Origin: Chloroflexota bacterium
Lineage (GTDB): Bacteria > Chloroflexota > Anaerolineae > UBA4142
DNA length: 6,789 nt
Assembly: GCA_023380675.1 (NCBI GenBank)
Contig: JAMCRS010000116.1
Coordinates: 1,291 to 8,079 of the forward strand
Direction: 5' to 3'
The notes below the pieces were generated by a model. It saw only the letters and a program-made list of their open reading frames with translations. It did no database searches and had not been told where the DNA came from. Below are positions 1 to 5,085 of the stretch, piece after piece. Both the position numbers and the translations under genes were made by a program. How positions within the stretch are numbered: the stretch's first letter is position 1; each line of letters begins with the position of its first letter.

Positions 1-29
1 TATTTGCCCCAACCGATAATGCGCGCATA
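1..29 (-). repeat. Inverted near-copy of the fabH 5' coding end
   Basis: The reverse complement of 1-29 matches 1571-1599 at 28 of 29 bases. There are 7 matches, one mismatch (position 22 here, 1578 in fabH), then 21 perfect matches running to the window edge. Both copies are in the same codon register, giving YARIIGWGK here and YAHIIGWGK in FabH. The match may continue beyond the edge. Confidence 0.85.
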
Positions 30-80
30 CTCCTCGGGCAAATTCGCGGTCGAGTCACTCACGAACCGGATCTCCTTCAC
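1..80 (-). CDS. 5' end of a DegV-like (fatty-acid-binding) protein gene, partial
   Basis: Reads leftward off the window edge; 26 complete codons are visible. The GTG start at 80-78 is chosen because a strong Shine-Dalgarno AGGAGG (complement of 86-91) sits 5 nt upstream. A second in-frame GTG at 62-60 also follows an AAGGAG and is an alternative. The first residues, MKEIRFVSDSTANLPEE, resemble the N-terminus of DegV/FakB proteins (I-x-V-T-D-S-T-A-x-L-P), where the DST region contributes to binding the fatty-acid carboxylate. DegV/FakB proteins are cytosolic fatty-acid binders, which suits a position divergent from fabF-fabH. Oddity: the next residues, YARIIGWGK, are not DegV-like. They match the FabH start at 1571-1599 in both DNA and reading register. 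The gene may therefore be a DegV gene joined artefactually to fabH sequence, or a FabH paralogue with an unusual leader. Confidence 0.5.
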   Translation of the reverse strand, partial: MKEIRFVSDSTANLPEEYARIIGWGK

Positions 81-140
81 CGTTCCCTCCTCACGTGCGG
101 ATTTCGCGCCGGGCGCTGCGCGTCGTGCCAGTGCGTTCCG

Positions 141-149
141 TGTTATAAT
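141..149 (+). promoter_or_regulatory. Probable extended -10 promoter for fabF-fabH
   Basis: TGTTATAAT at 141-149 is a perfect extended -10 element (TGn plus TATAAT), in an AT-rich island within GC-rich DNA. No good -35 hexamer lies at 16-18 bp spacing; extended -10 promoters often do without one. Transcription would start near 156, giving a leader of about 76 nt before the fabF start. The region lies between divergent genes. I could not assign a separate promoter for the minus-strand gene. Confidence 0.5.
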
Positions 150-219
150 AAGTACCATTCACACCCGTCCGCCCTCGGTCCGGCGGCGAATTGTGAACGG
201 CGTGCCAAACGTCAAGCCT

Positions 220-225
220 AAGGAG
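220..225 (+). promoter_or_regulatory. Ribosome binding site fixing the fabF start
   Basis: AAGGAG lies 6 nt before the ATG at 232. The reading frame is open for a further 76 codons upstream, but that stretch has no family similarity and crosses the promoter and the divergent gene. This site and the start of homology (DTRVVVTGIGALTPVG) decide the start. Confidence 0.85.
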
Positions 226-231
226 CAAGAG

Positions 232-1374
232 ATGGGGAACGACACGCGTGTCGTGGTCACCGGCATCGGCGCACTGACCCCGGTTGGGAACAATGTTACC
301 ACAACATGGGAGAATTTGAAAGACGGGCGCTCGGGGATCGCGCGCATCACTTTGTTCGACGCCTCGAATCTGGCTACGCAAATCGCCGCCGAAGTGAAGG
401 GGTTCGATCCACGCGACAATTTCGACGTCAAGGAGGCCCGCCGATTGGAGCGCTTTGTGCAGTTCGCGGTGGTCGCCGCGCGTGAGGCGATCGCCGACGC
501 CCACCTGGAGATCGACGAGCGGAACAGCGAGACCATCGCCGTCATCATCGGGAGCGGCGTGGGGGGCGCGCTGAGTGCGCCGGAGCAAGCCAAGATCCTG
601 GAGACGCGCGGTCCGCGCCGGGTCAGCCCGTTTTTCATTCCGATGATTCTGGTGGACACCGCGGCCGGTCAGGTCGCGATCGAGTTCGGGATCAAGGGGC
701 CGAACATGGCGGTGGTGTCGGCGTGCGCGACCGGCGCGAACGCGATCGGCGAAGCGGCCGAAATGATCAAGCGGGGAGACGTCGACGCCGTCGTCTGCGG
801 CGGCGCCGAGGCGTGCCTTTCGCCGCTGGCGGTCGCGGGGTTCAACGTCATGGGCGCCATCTCCACGCGCAACGACGATCCGGCGACCGCATGCCGTCCG
901 TTCGACGCGACCCGGGACGGATTCGTGCTCGGCGAAGGCGCCGGGGTACTGGTCCTGGAGAACTTGGAACACGCGCGGGCGCGCGGCGCACACATTTACG
1001 GGGAAGTGATCGGCTACGGCACGAGCGCGGACGCTCGCCACGTGGCGGCGCCTGACCTGGAGGGCGAAGGGATCGGACGCGCGATGCAGTGGGCGCTCAA
1101 GCGCGCCCGCATCGAGCCGGCGCAAGTCGATTACATCAACGCGCACGGCACCGGCACCCGGTTGAACGATCCGATCGAGACCGGCGCGATCAAGCAGGTG
1201 TTTGGCGAAGAGGCCTACAACATCCCGGTGAGCTCGACCAAGTCGATGATCGGGCACACCCTGGGCGGCGCCGGGGCGATCGAGTCGATCGTCTGCTTGA
1301 AGACGATCCAGGAAGGCACGCTGCCGCCGACGATCAATTACAAGACCCCCGACCCGGCGTGCGACCTGGCCTAG
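232..1374 (+). CDS. fabF: Beta-ketoacyl-ACP synthase II (FabF), truncated by an in-frame amber codon
   Basis: Condensing enzyme that elongates acyl-ACP with malonyl-ACP in cytosolic type II fatty-acid synthesis. As read, 380 residues end at TAG 1372-1374, against about 410 in the family. The thiolase fold and active site are intact: nucleophile Cys165 in SACATGAN, His305 in NAHGTGT, Lys337 in SSTK and His342 in SMIGH. The N-terminal VVVTGIGALTPVGN and the GEGAG stretch are also typical. Homology does not stop at the TAG. The same frame continues for 34 codons to a second TAG at 1477, with the expected FabF ending (VPNTAR...SNSIGLGGHN). The full frame would be 415 codons with the amber at codon 381, where a Tyr is usual. 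The gene is thus truncated by a point mutation, a sequence error, or read through. It precedes fabH in the same orientation and is probably cotranscribed with it. Confidence 0.93.
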   Translation: MGNDTRVVVTGIGALTPVGNNVTTTWENLKDGRSGIARITLFDASNLATQIAAEVKGFDPRDNFDVKEARRLERFVQFAVVAAREAIADAHLEIDERNSETIAVIIGSGVGGALSAPEQAKILETRGPRRVSPFFIPMILVDTAAGQVAIEFGIKGPNMAVVSACATGANAIGEAAEMIKRGDVDAVVCGGAEACLSPLAVAGFNVMGAISTRNDDPATACRPFDATRDGFVLGEGAGVLVLENLEHARARGAHIYGEVIGYGTSADARHVAAPDLEGEGIGRAMQWALKRARIEPAQVDYINAHGTGTRLNDPIETGAIKQVFGEEAYNIPVSSTKSMIGHTLGGAGAIESIVCLKTIQEGTLPPTINYKTPDPACDLA

Positions 1375-1479
1375 GTGCCCAACACGGCGAGGGCCAAGCG
1401 CGTGGACATCGCCATGTCCAACTCGATCGGACTCGGCGGTCACAACGCGTCCGTCATCTTCCGGAGCTTTGCCGCTTAG
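1375..1479 (+). pseudogene. fabF: Detached C-terminal coding segment of fabF after the internal TAG
   Basis: These 34 codons plus a stop are in the same frame as fabF and give VPNTARAKRVDIAM, then SNSIGLGGHNASVIFRSFAA. This is the normal FabF C-terminus: the last core strands and the glycine-rich gating loop. The family motif at the loop is usually GFGG; here it is GLGG (1429-1440), with Leu at codon 401 in place of the gating Phe. There is no own start or ribosome binding site at its head, so it is only made by readthrough, or if the TAG is an error. Confidence 0.85.
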
Positions 1480-1550
1480 CCGGGAACCCGCCGCGCGACC
1501 TCGCGTCGCGACCGGCCGCGCCGGAAGAACGGCCAGCAAGTCAGATTCCC

Positions 1551-1555
1551 AGGAG
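1551..1555 (+). promoter_or_regulatory. Ribosome binding site fixing the fabH start
   Basis: AGGAG lies 6 nt before the ATG at 1562. The frame is open for 31 further codons upstream from 1469, overlapping the fabF end, but those codons have no family similarity. FabH homology begins at YAHIIGWGKYVP just after this ATG. Confidence 0.85.
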
Positions 1556-1561
1556 CCTGTG

Positions 1562-2707
1562 ATGCCCCGTTATGCGCACATTATCGGTTGGGGCAAATAC
1601 GTCCCGCCCAACGTACTCACCAACGAAGACCTCGCCAAAACGGTCGACACAACTGACAAGTGGATCCGCGAGATGACCGGCATCGGGCAGCGCCACATCG
1701 CCTCGTCCAAAGAGTCGACCGCGATGATGGCGGTGCACGCCGCGCGCGAGGCGATCGAGTCGGCAGACGTGAGCCCGCGGGACATCGACCTGGTCATCGT
1801 CGCAACGGCGACGGCCGAATACGTCTTTCCGGCCACGGCCTGCCTGGTGCAGGACGCGATCGGCGCGGAACGGGCCGGGGCGTACGACCTGGAAGCGGGT
1901 TGTTCCGGCTTTGTCTACGCGATCTCCACCGCCGCCGGCATGATTCGCGGCGGGATGTACGACACGGTCCTAGTCGTCGGATCGGAGACGCTCTCTCGCA
2001 TCACCGACTGGAGCGATCGGTCGACCTGCGTCCTATTCGGCGACGGCGCGGGCGCGGTCGTGCTGCGTGCGAGCGAGGAGCCGGGCGGAATACTCTCGTC
2101 CGTGCTCGGCTCGGACGGCTCCGGGGGCGAGCTGCTAATCGTGCCGGGAGGCGGCTCGAAACATCCGACCGGCGCCGAGAGCGTCCTCTCGAACATGCAC
2201 TATATCAAAATGAATGGCCGCGAAGTGTACCGCTTTGCGACGCGAGTGATGGCCCAGGCGGCGCGCCAGGCCGCGGAAAAAGCGGGCTGGCCGCTCGAAG
2301 AGATCGACCTCTTTATTCCTCACCAGGCTAACGTGCGCATCATCGAAAGCGCCGCCAAGTCGCTCAAGCTCCCGCCCGAGCGCGTCTTTGTCAATCTGGA
2401 GCAGTATGGCAACACCTCTGCCGCTTCGATCCCGATTGCGCTGTGCGAAGCAATCGACGCCGGGAGGATCAACCCGGGGGACCACCTGATCATGGTGGGC
2501 TTTGGCGCGGGACTGACCTGGGCGTCTTGCGCGATCGAGTGGAGCGCGGTCAAGCGGGGCGCGAGGCCGCCTCAGCGCGTAGCGGTCAGCCGGCTGCGCT
2601 ACACCTGGTCCAACTTCAAATCGATCGGCTGGCGGCTCATGCGGCGGATCGACGCGATCGTCAGCCGGGTGATCGACTTGCTGGAGCGCCGGCGTCCCGA
2701 AGAATGA
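1562..2707 (+). CDS. fabH: Beta-ketoacyl-ACP synthase III (FabH) with a basic C-terminal extension
   Basis: Starts fatty-acid synthesis by condensing an acyl-CoA primer (often acetyl- or branched-chain-CoA) with malonyl-ACP; cytosolic. The predicted protein has 381 residues. It carries the complete Cys-His-Asn triad: Cys114 in EAGCSGF, His254 in IPHQAN and Asn284 in YGNTSAAS. Also visible are the N-terminal IIGWGKYVP, the TDKWI...TGI segment, the FGDGAGA loop (160-166) and the terminal VGFGAGLTW (312-320). The usual length is about 315-335 residues, and the family core ends near residue 327. The remaining roughly 54 residues are Arg/Lys-rich and could form one or two amphipathic helices (RLRYTWSNFKSIGWRLMRRI, then DAIVSRVIDLLERR). 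The gene lies 82 nt after the homologous end of fabF and is followed by an intrinsic terminator, so it is probably the last gene of a fabF-fabH transcript. Primer preference cannot be read from the sequence. Confidence 0.95.
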   Translation: MPRYAHIIGWGKYVPPNVLTNEDLAKTVDTTDKWIREMTGIGQRHIASSKESTAMMAVHAAREAIESADVSPRDIDLVIVATATAEYVFPATACLVQDAIGAERAGAYDLEAGCSGFVYAISTAAGMIRGGMYDTVLVVGSETLSRITDWSDRSTCVLFGDGAGAVVLRASEEPGGILSSVLGSDGSGGELLIVPGGGSKHPTGAESVLSNMHYIKMNGREVYRFATRVMAQAARQAAEKAGWPLEEIDLFIPHQANVRIIESAAKSLKLPPERVFVNLEQYGNTSAASIPIALCEAIDAGRINPGDHLIMVGFGAGLTWASCAIEWSAVKRGARPPQRVAVSRLRYTWSNFKSIGWRLMRRIDAIVSRVIDLLERRRPEE

Positions 2708-2714
2708 TCGATCG

Positions 2715-2748
2715 ACCTCCCGGGACTCGACCCGGGAGGTTTTGTTTT
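2715..2748 (+). terminator. Intrinsic terminator after fabH
   Basis: A perfect 10-bp stem, ACCTCCCGGG (2715-2724) with CCCGGGAGGT (2731-2740), closes a 6-nt loop (ACTCGA). It is followed by TTTGTTTT. It begins 7 nt after the fabH stop and ends the fabF-fabH unit. Confidence 0.93.
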
Positions 2749-2959
2749 GCGCACCCGGGCTCGCGTTGCCGACGCCGTTCGGCGCGCCCGAGCCGGGCGA
2801 GGTGGTTTTGGATATGCGCCCGGCACTCGCCCACTCCCACCCCTTGCGCAACAGCGTCGCGCGGACCAGCACAGCGCCCCAATTGCCTTGACCTTGCGGA
2901 ACGGTATCTGTCGAAATATGCGAGATTGTTCAAAGCGGTACCGAGGGCATAGGGCGCAA

Positions 2960-3063
2960 CTTGAATCCTTTCAAGCGTTTTCAAGGGGACTTACCTGTGC
3001 CGTTATCCTCGGGAAGAACAGGGCCAAATCGCGGATTCAAGATGAATACCCATCGAATTCAAG
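2960..3063. repeat. Cluster of five TTCAAG/CTTGAA hexamers
   Basis: CTTGAA lies at 2960-2965, and TTCAAG at 2970-2975, 2980-2985, 3036-3041 and 3058-3063. The first two form a palindrome with a 4-nt spacer. The first three begin exactly 10 bp apart, one helical turn, and the last two 22 bp apart. This could be a DNA-binding site for an unknown regulator or chance. No gene starts directly downstream. Confidence 0.4.
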
Positions 3064-3153
3064 TTGGAGCGCGCGGGGCAACCGCCGGGAACTGGACGCT
3101 GCGACGAGCCTCTTGGCGCATGCGTTGACGTGAGTCGCGCGATTTTCTTTCAC

Positions 3154-3185
3154 CGCGCGAGATCGCGCGCCTCGCTTGCGAGGCG
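3154..3185. repeat. Two adjacent short hairpins
   Basis: CGCGCGA (3154-3160) pairs with TCGCGCG (3163-3169) across 2 nt. Next to it, CGCCTCGC (3168-3175) pairs with GCGAGGCG (3178-3185) across TT. The two share two bases and so compete slightly. Neither is followed by a T-run, so they are not typical terminators. Confidence 0.45.
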
Positions 3186-3212
3186 ACGTCGGCAGACACC
3201 GCCTTCTCGCGA

Positions 3213-3261
3213 CCCTGGCATGACTGTGGCGCACTTTACCACAGCCACGGTCCCGCCAGGG
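3213..3261. repeat. 49-nt imperfect stem-loop in intergenic DNA
   Basis: The outer stem CCCTGGC (3213-3219) pairs with GCCAGGG (3255-3261). After a 2x2 mismatch, GACTGTGGC (3222-3230) pairs with GCCACGGTC (3244-3252), with a single T-G wobble. The loop is 13 nt. Sixteen pairs in total make this the strongest structure in the gap. It lacks a T-run on either strand. It could be a small RNA, a processing site or a dispersed repeat unit. Confidence 0.5.
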
Positions 3262-3354
3262 CAGGCGTGACACGATGTTTCTCCACACTCTCAGGGTAGA
3301 CACGTTCGGGAATCATGACCTAAAAATAAGGGTGACAAGCTGGCACGCTTTTCA

Positions 3355-3406
3355 TAGAGTCAAGAGTCGACTTGAGCACCGATAGACCATGCGGCACGAC
3401 CATGCG
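3355..3406 (+). promoter_or_regulatory. Candidate regulator sites upstream of the araA promoter
   Basis: Several short repeats lie just before the -35 box. GACCATGCG occurs twice (3385-3393 and 3398-3406) with a 13-bp period, ending 8 bp upstream of the -35. TCAAG (3360-3364) and CTTGA (3371-3375) form an inverted repeat. TAGAGTCA (3355-3362) recurs at 3449-3456, at the expected transcription start. AGTCGACT (3365-3372) recurs at 3558-3565, beside the start codon. They look like operator or activator sites, but no known sugar-regulator consensus is recognised. Confidence 0.4.
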
Positions 3407-3414
3407 ACAAGACA

Positions 3415-3442
3415 TTGACATTGCCGGCGGGGAATGTATACT
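3415..3442 (+). promoter_or_regulatory. Sigma-70-type promoter of araA
   Basis: TTGACA (3415-3420) is a perfect -35 hexamer. It is followed after 16 bp by TATACT (3437-3442), one base from the -10 consensus. The -35 box arises inside a tandem ACATTG-ACATTG (3412-3423). Transcription should start near 3449, giving an untranslated leader of about 115 nt before araA. A short inverted repeat, ACTCT/AGAGT (3440-3444, 3450-3454), spans the predicted start site and could be an operator. Confidence 0.8.
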
Positions 3443-3476
3443 CTTGTCTAGAGTCATCATTCGAAAAAGGAGCGGC

Positions 3477-3538
3477 GCCGACCGATCGCCGTTCGAAAGC
3501 GGCGTCGGCAGGGCCTACGGCCCGCCGCAATGCGGCGG
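3477..3538 (+). promoter_or_regulatory. Three consecutive hairpins in the araA leader
   Basis: Hairpin 1: GCCGA (3477-3481) pairs with TCGGC (3505-3509), and above a 5-nt bulge CGCCG (3487-3491) pairs with CGGCG (3500-3504). Hairpin 2: GGGCC (3511-3515) pairs with GGCCC (3519-3523). Hairpin 3: CCGCCGC (3522-3528) pairs with GCGGCGG (3532-3538), loop AAT. Hairpins 2 and 3 share two bases and partly compete. The last one ends 11 nt before the ribosome binding site. No T-run, leader peptide or known riboswitch core is seen. Confidence 0.5.
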
Positions 3539-3549
3539 ACCGCCAGCTC

Positions 3550-3556
3550 AAAGGAG
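3550..3556 (+). promoter_or_regulatory. Ribosome binding site of araA
   Basis: AAAGGAG lies 9 nt before the ATG at 3566. The gap between them contains the palindrome TAGTCGACTA (3557-3566). Confidence 0.85.
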
Positions 3557-3565
3557 TAGTCGACT

Positions 3566-5071
3566 ATGATTGACCTTAAGAGTCTTCAAGTTTGGTTCGT
3601 CACCGGCAGCCAGCACCTGTACGGAAATGAAGCCTTGGAGCAGGTGGCGGAGAATTCGAAACAGATTGCGCGTGCCATCGACGCCTCGGATAAAATTCCG
3701 GTCCGCGTCGTCTTCAAGCAAGTCCTGACTACCCCGGACGCCATACGCCAATTGGCGATGGAAGCCAACGCCGACCCCAACTGCATTGGGCTGATCACAT
3801 GGATGCACACCTTTTCGCCGGCCAAAATGTGGATCGCCGGCTTGAAAACACTCGCCAAGCCCTTCGTCCACCTGCACACACAGTTCAACCGCGAGATCCC
3901 GTGGTCGACGATCGACATGGACTATATGAATCTCAATCAATCGGCGCACGGCGATCGCGAGTTTGGCTTTATCGCCAGCCGGATGAGACTCAAGCGCAAG
4001 GTCGTGGTTGGATATTGGCAGGATGACGAGACGCTGGCCTCGCTTGCGACCTGGATGCGCGCGGCCGCCGCATGGCACGATGCCCAGGGAATGCGCATCG
4101 CCCGATTTGGCGACAATATGCGCGAGGTCGCCGTCACCGAAGGGGACAAGGTCGAGGCGGAGCTCCGATTGGGTTACTCGGTCAACGGCTACGGCATGGG
4201 AGAGCTCGCATCCAGCATCGCGGAGGTACGGGACGCGCAAGTGGACCGCCTGGTGGAGGAGTACGATGGGGAGTACTCTGTTGCCCAGCCACTGTGCGCC
4301 GGCGGCAGCGCGCGGCCGGCGCTGCGTGAGGCGGCGAAGATCGAGCTGGGGCTGAGGGCGTTTCTGGATCAGGGTGGTTTCAAAGCGTTCACCGATACGT
4401 TCGAGGACTTGACGGGGCTGCCGCAACTCCCCGGGCTCGCAGTCCAGCGTCTAATGGCCGACGGGTACGGCTTTGGCGCGGAAGGAGACTGGAAGACGGC
4501 CGCGCTCGTCAGGGGGATGAAGGTGATGAGCGCCGGTCTGACCGGGGGCACGTCCTTCATGGAGGACTATACCTATCAACTGACCGGAGCCGGCCAGGTC
4601 CTGGGCGCTCACATGCTCGAAATCTGCCCGTCAATCGCACGCGACAAGCCATCCCTGGAAATCCACCCGCTCTCCATCGGCGGTAAGGCGGACCCGATGA
4701 GGCTGGTGTTCACCTCGCGGAGCGGCCGCGCCGTCAACGCCAGCGTCGTCGACGCTGGCGGTCGCTTTCGGATGATCGTCAACCAAGTGGACGTGGTCGA
4801 CCCCGCTCAGCCGCTGCCAAAGCTGCCGGTCGCCCGCGCGCTCTGGACTCCGCAGCCCGATCTCAAGACCGCGGCGACGGCGTGGATCCTCGCAGGCGGA
4901 GCGCACCACACCGGCTTTAGTCAGGGGTTGACGGTAGAGCACCTGGAGGATTTCGCGGAAATGGCCGGGATGGAATTCCTGGTGATCGACGACAAAACCA
5001 CGGTGCGTGAGTTCAAGCGGGAACTGCGTTGGAACGACGTCTACTATCACTTGGTCAACGGCATGTCGTAG
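3566..5071 (+). CDS. araA: L-arabinose isomerase
   Basis: Converts L-arabinose to L-ribulose in the cytosol, the first step of the bacterial arabinose pathway toward xylulose 5-phosphate; many homologues also act on D-galactose. The predicted protein has 501 residues, matching the family's usual 500. The Mn2+-binding residues are present: Glu306 in GAEGDWK, Glu333 in SFMEDY, His349 in GAHMLE and His448 in GAHHTG. Family signatures are also clear: [12 protein letters not shown] at the N-terminus (9-20), the [15 protein letters not shown] segment (76-90) and [12 protein letters not shown] (102-113). It has its own promoter and structured leader. No araB, araD or transporter gene lies within the window: upstream is the fabH terminator, and the downstream gene is convergent. 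It is therefore probably transcribed alone or controlled separately from other arabinose genes. No terminator is evident after the TAG stop. Confidence 0.98.
   Translation: MIDLKSLQVWFVTGSQHLYGNEALEQVAENSKQIARAIDASDKIPVRVVFKQVLTTPDAIRQLAMEANADPNCIGLITWMHTFSPAKMWIAGLKTLAKPFVHLHTQFNREIPWSTIDMDYMNLNQSAHGDREFGFIASRMRLKRKVVVGYWQDDETLASLATWMRAAAAWHDAQGMRIARFGDNMREVAVTEGDKVEAELRLGYSVNGYGMGELASSIAEVRDAQVDRLVEEYDGEYSVAQPLCAGGSARPALREAAKIELGLRAFLDQGGFKAFTDTFEDLTGLPQLPGLAVQRLMADGYGFGAEGDWKTAALVRGMKVMSAGLTGGTSFMEDYTYQLTGAGQVLGAHMLEICPSIARDKPSLEIHPLSIGGKADPMRLVFTSRSGRAVNASVVDAGGRFRMIVNQVDVVDPAQPLPKLPVARALWTPQPDLKTAATAWILAGGAHHTGFSQGLTVEHLEDFAEMAGMEFLVIDDKTTVREFKRELRWNDVYYHLVNGMS
4738..4760. repeat. Perfect hairpin inside araA
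   Basis: CGCCAGCGTC (4738-4747) and GACGCTGGCG (4751-4760) form a 10-bp perfect stem around a 3-nt loop. It lies within codons for the NASVVDAGG stretch. It may be a chance result of GC-rich codon use. Confidence 0.6.
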
Positions 5072-5085
5072 GTGCCGGCGAGCGG

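Larger units (their letters stand above)
2749..3354. other. Long intergenic region without a credible gene
   Basis: Between the fabH terminator and the araA control region I find no reading frame with family similarity or a convincing start site. The open frames here (for example plus 2747-3133 and minus 2661-2984) are Arg/Ala/Pro-rich or cross the terminator. No tRNA T-arm or other RNA gene signature is seen. The contents I can support are the TTCAAG cluster (2960-3063) and the hairpins at 3154-3185 and 3213-3261. The stretch around 2880-3060 is visibly richer in A+T than the genes. Confidence 0.6.

Noticed and set aside
150..163. FapR-like half-site (AAGTACC) next to the fabF promoter
   Set aside because: The FapR operator is a palindrome, and no matching second half (GGTACTT) is present; only a half-site resemblance.
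1372..1374. Genome-wide amber recoding or pyrrolysine at the fabF TAG
   Set aside because: TAG also ends fabF itself, araA at its normal family length, and the minus-strand gene, so TAG is an ordinary stop here; a local cause is more likely.
1494..1510. Hairpin CGCGAC/GTCGCG between fabF and fabH as a terminator
   Set aside because: Only 6 pairs and no following T-run; fabF and fabH remain likely cotranscribed.
91..1539. Long minus-strand open frame opposite fabF
   Set aside because: Arg/Gly/Ala-rich translation without family similarity, exactly antisense to a strongly supported gene; a GC-content shadow.
2958..2970. tRNA T-arm-like sequence (TTGAATCC)
   Set aside because: It does not match the TTCRA core, and no cloverleaf or acceptor stem can be built around it.
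2661..2984. Minus-strand open frame of about 107 codons in the intergenic region
   Set aside because: It crosses the fabH terminator and the fabH end, has no recognisable domain and no clear ribosome binding site.
2747..3133. Plus-strand open frame of about 128 codons after the terminator
   Set aside because: Arg/Ala-rich low-information translation, no ribosome binding site, and it starts inside or next to the terminator tail.
3341..3355. Possible sigma-54 promoter (TGGCACG...)
   Set aside because: The -24 half fits, but at the required 10-nt spacing the -12 GC is missing (AT is found).
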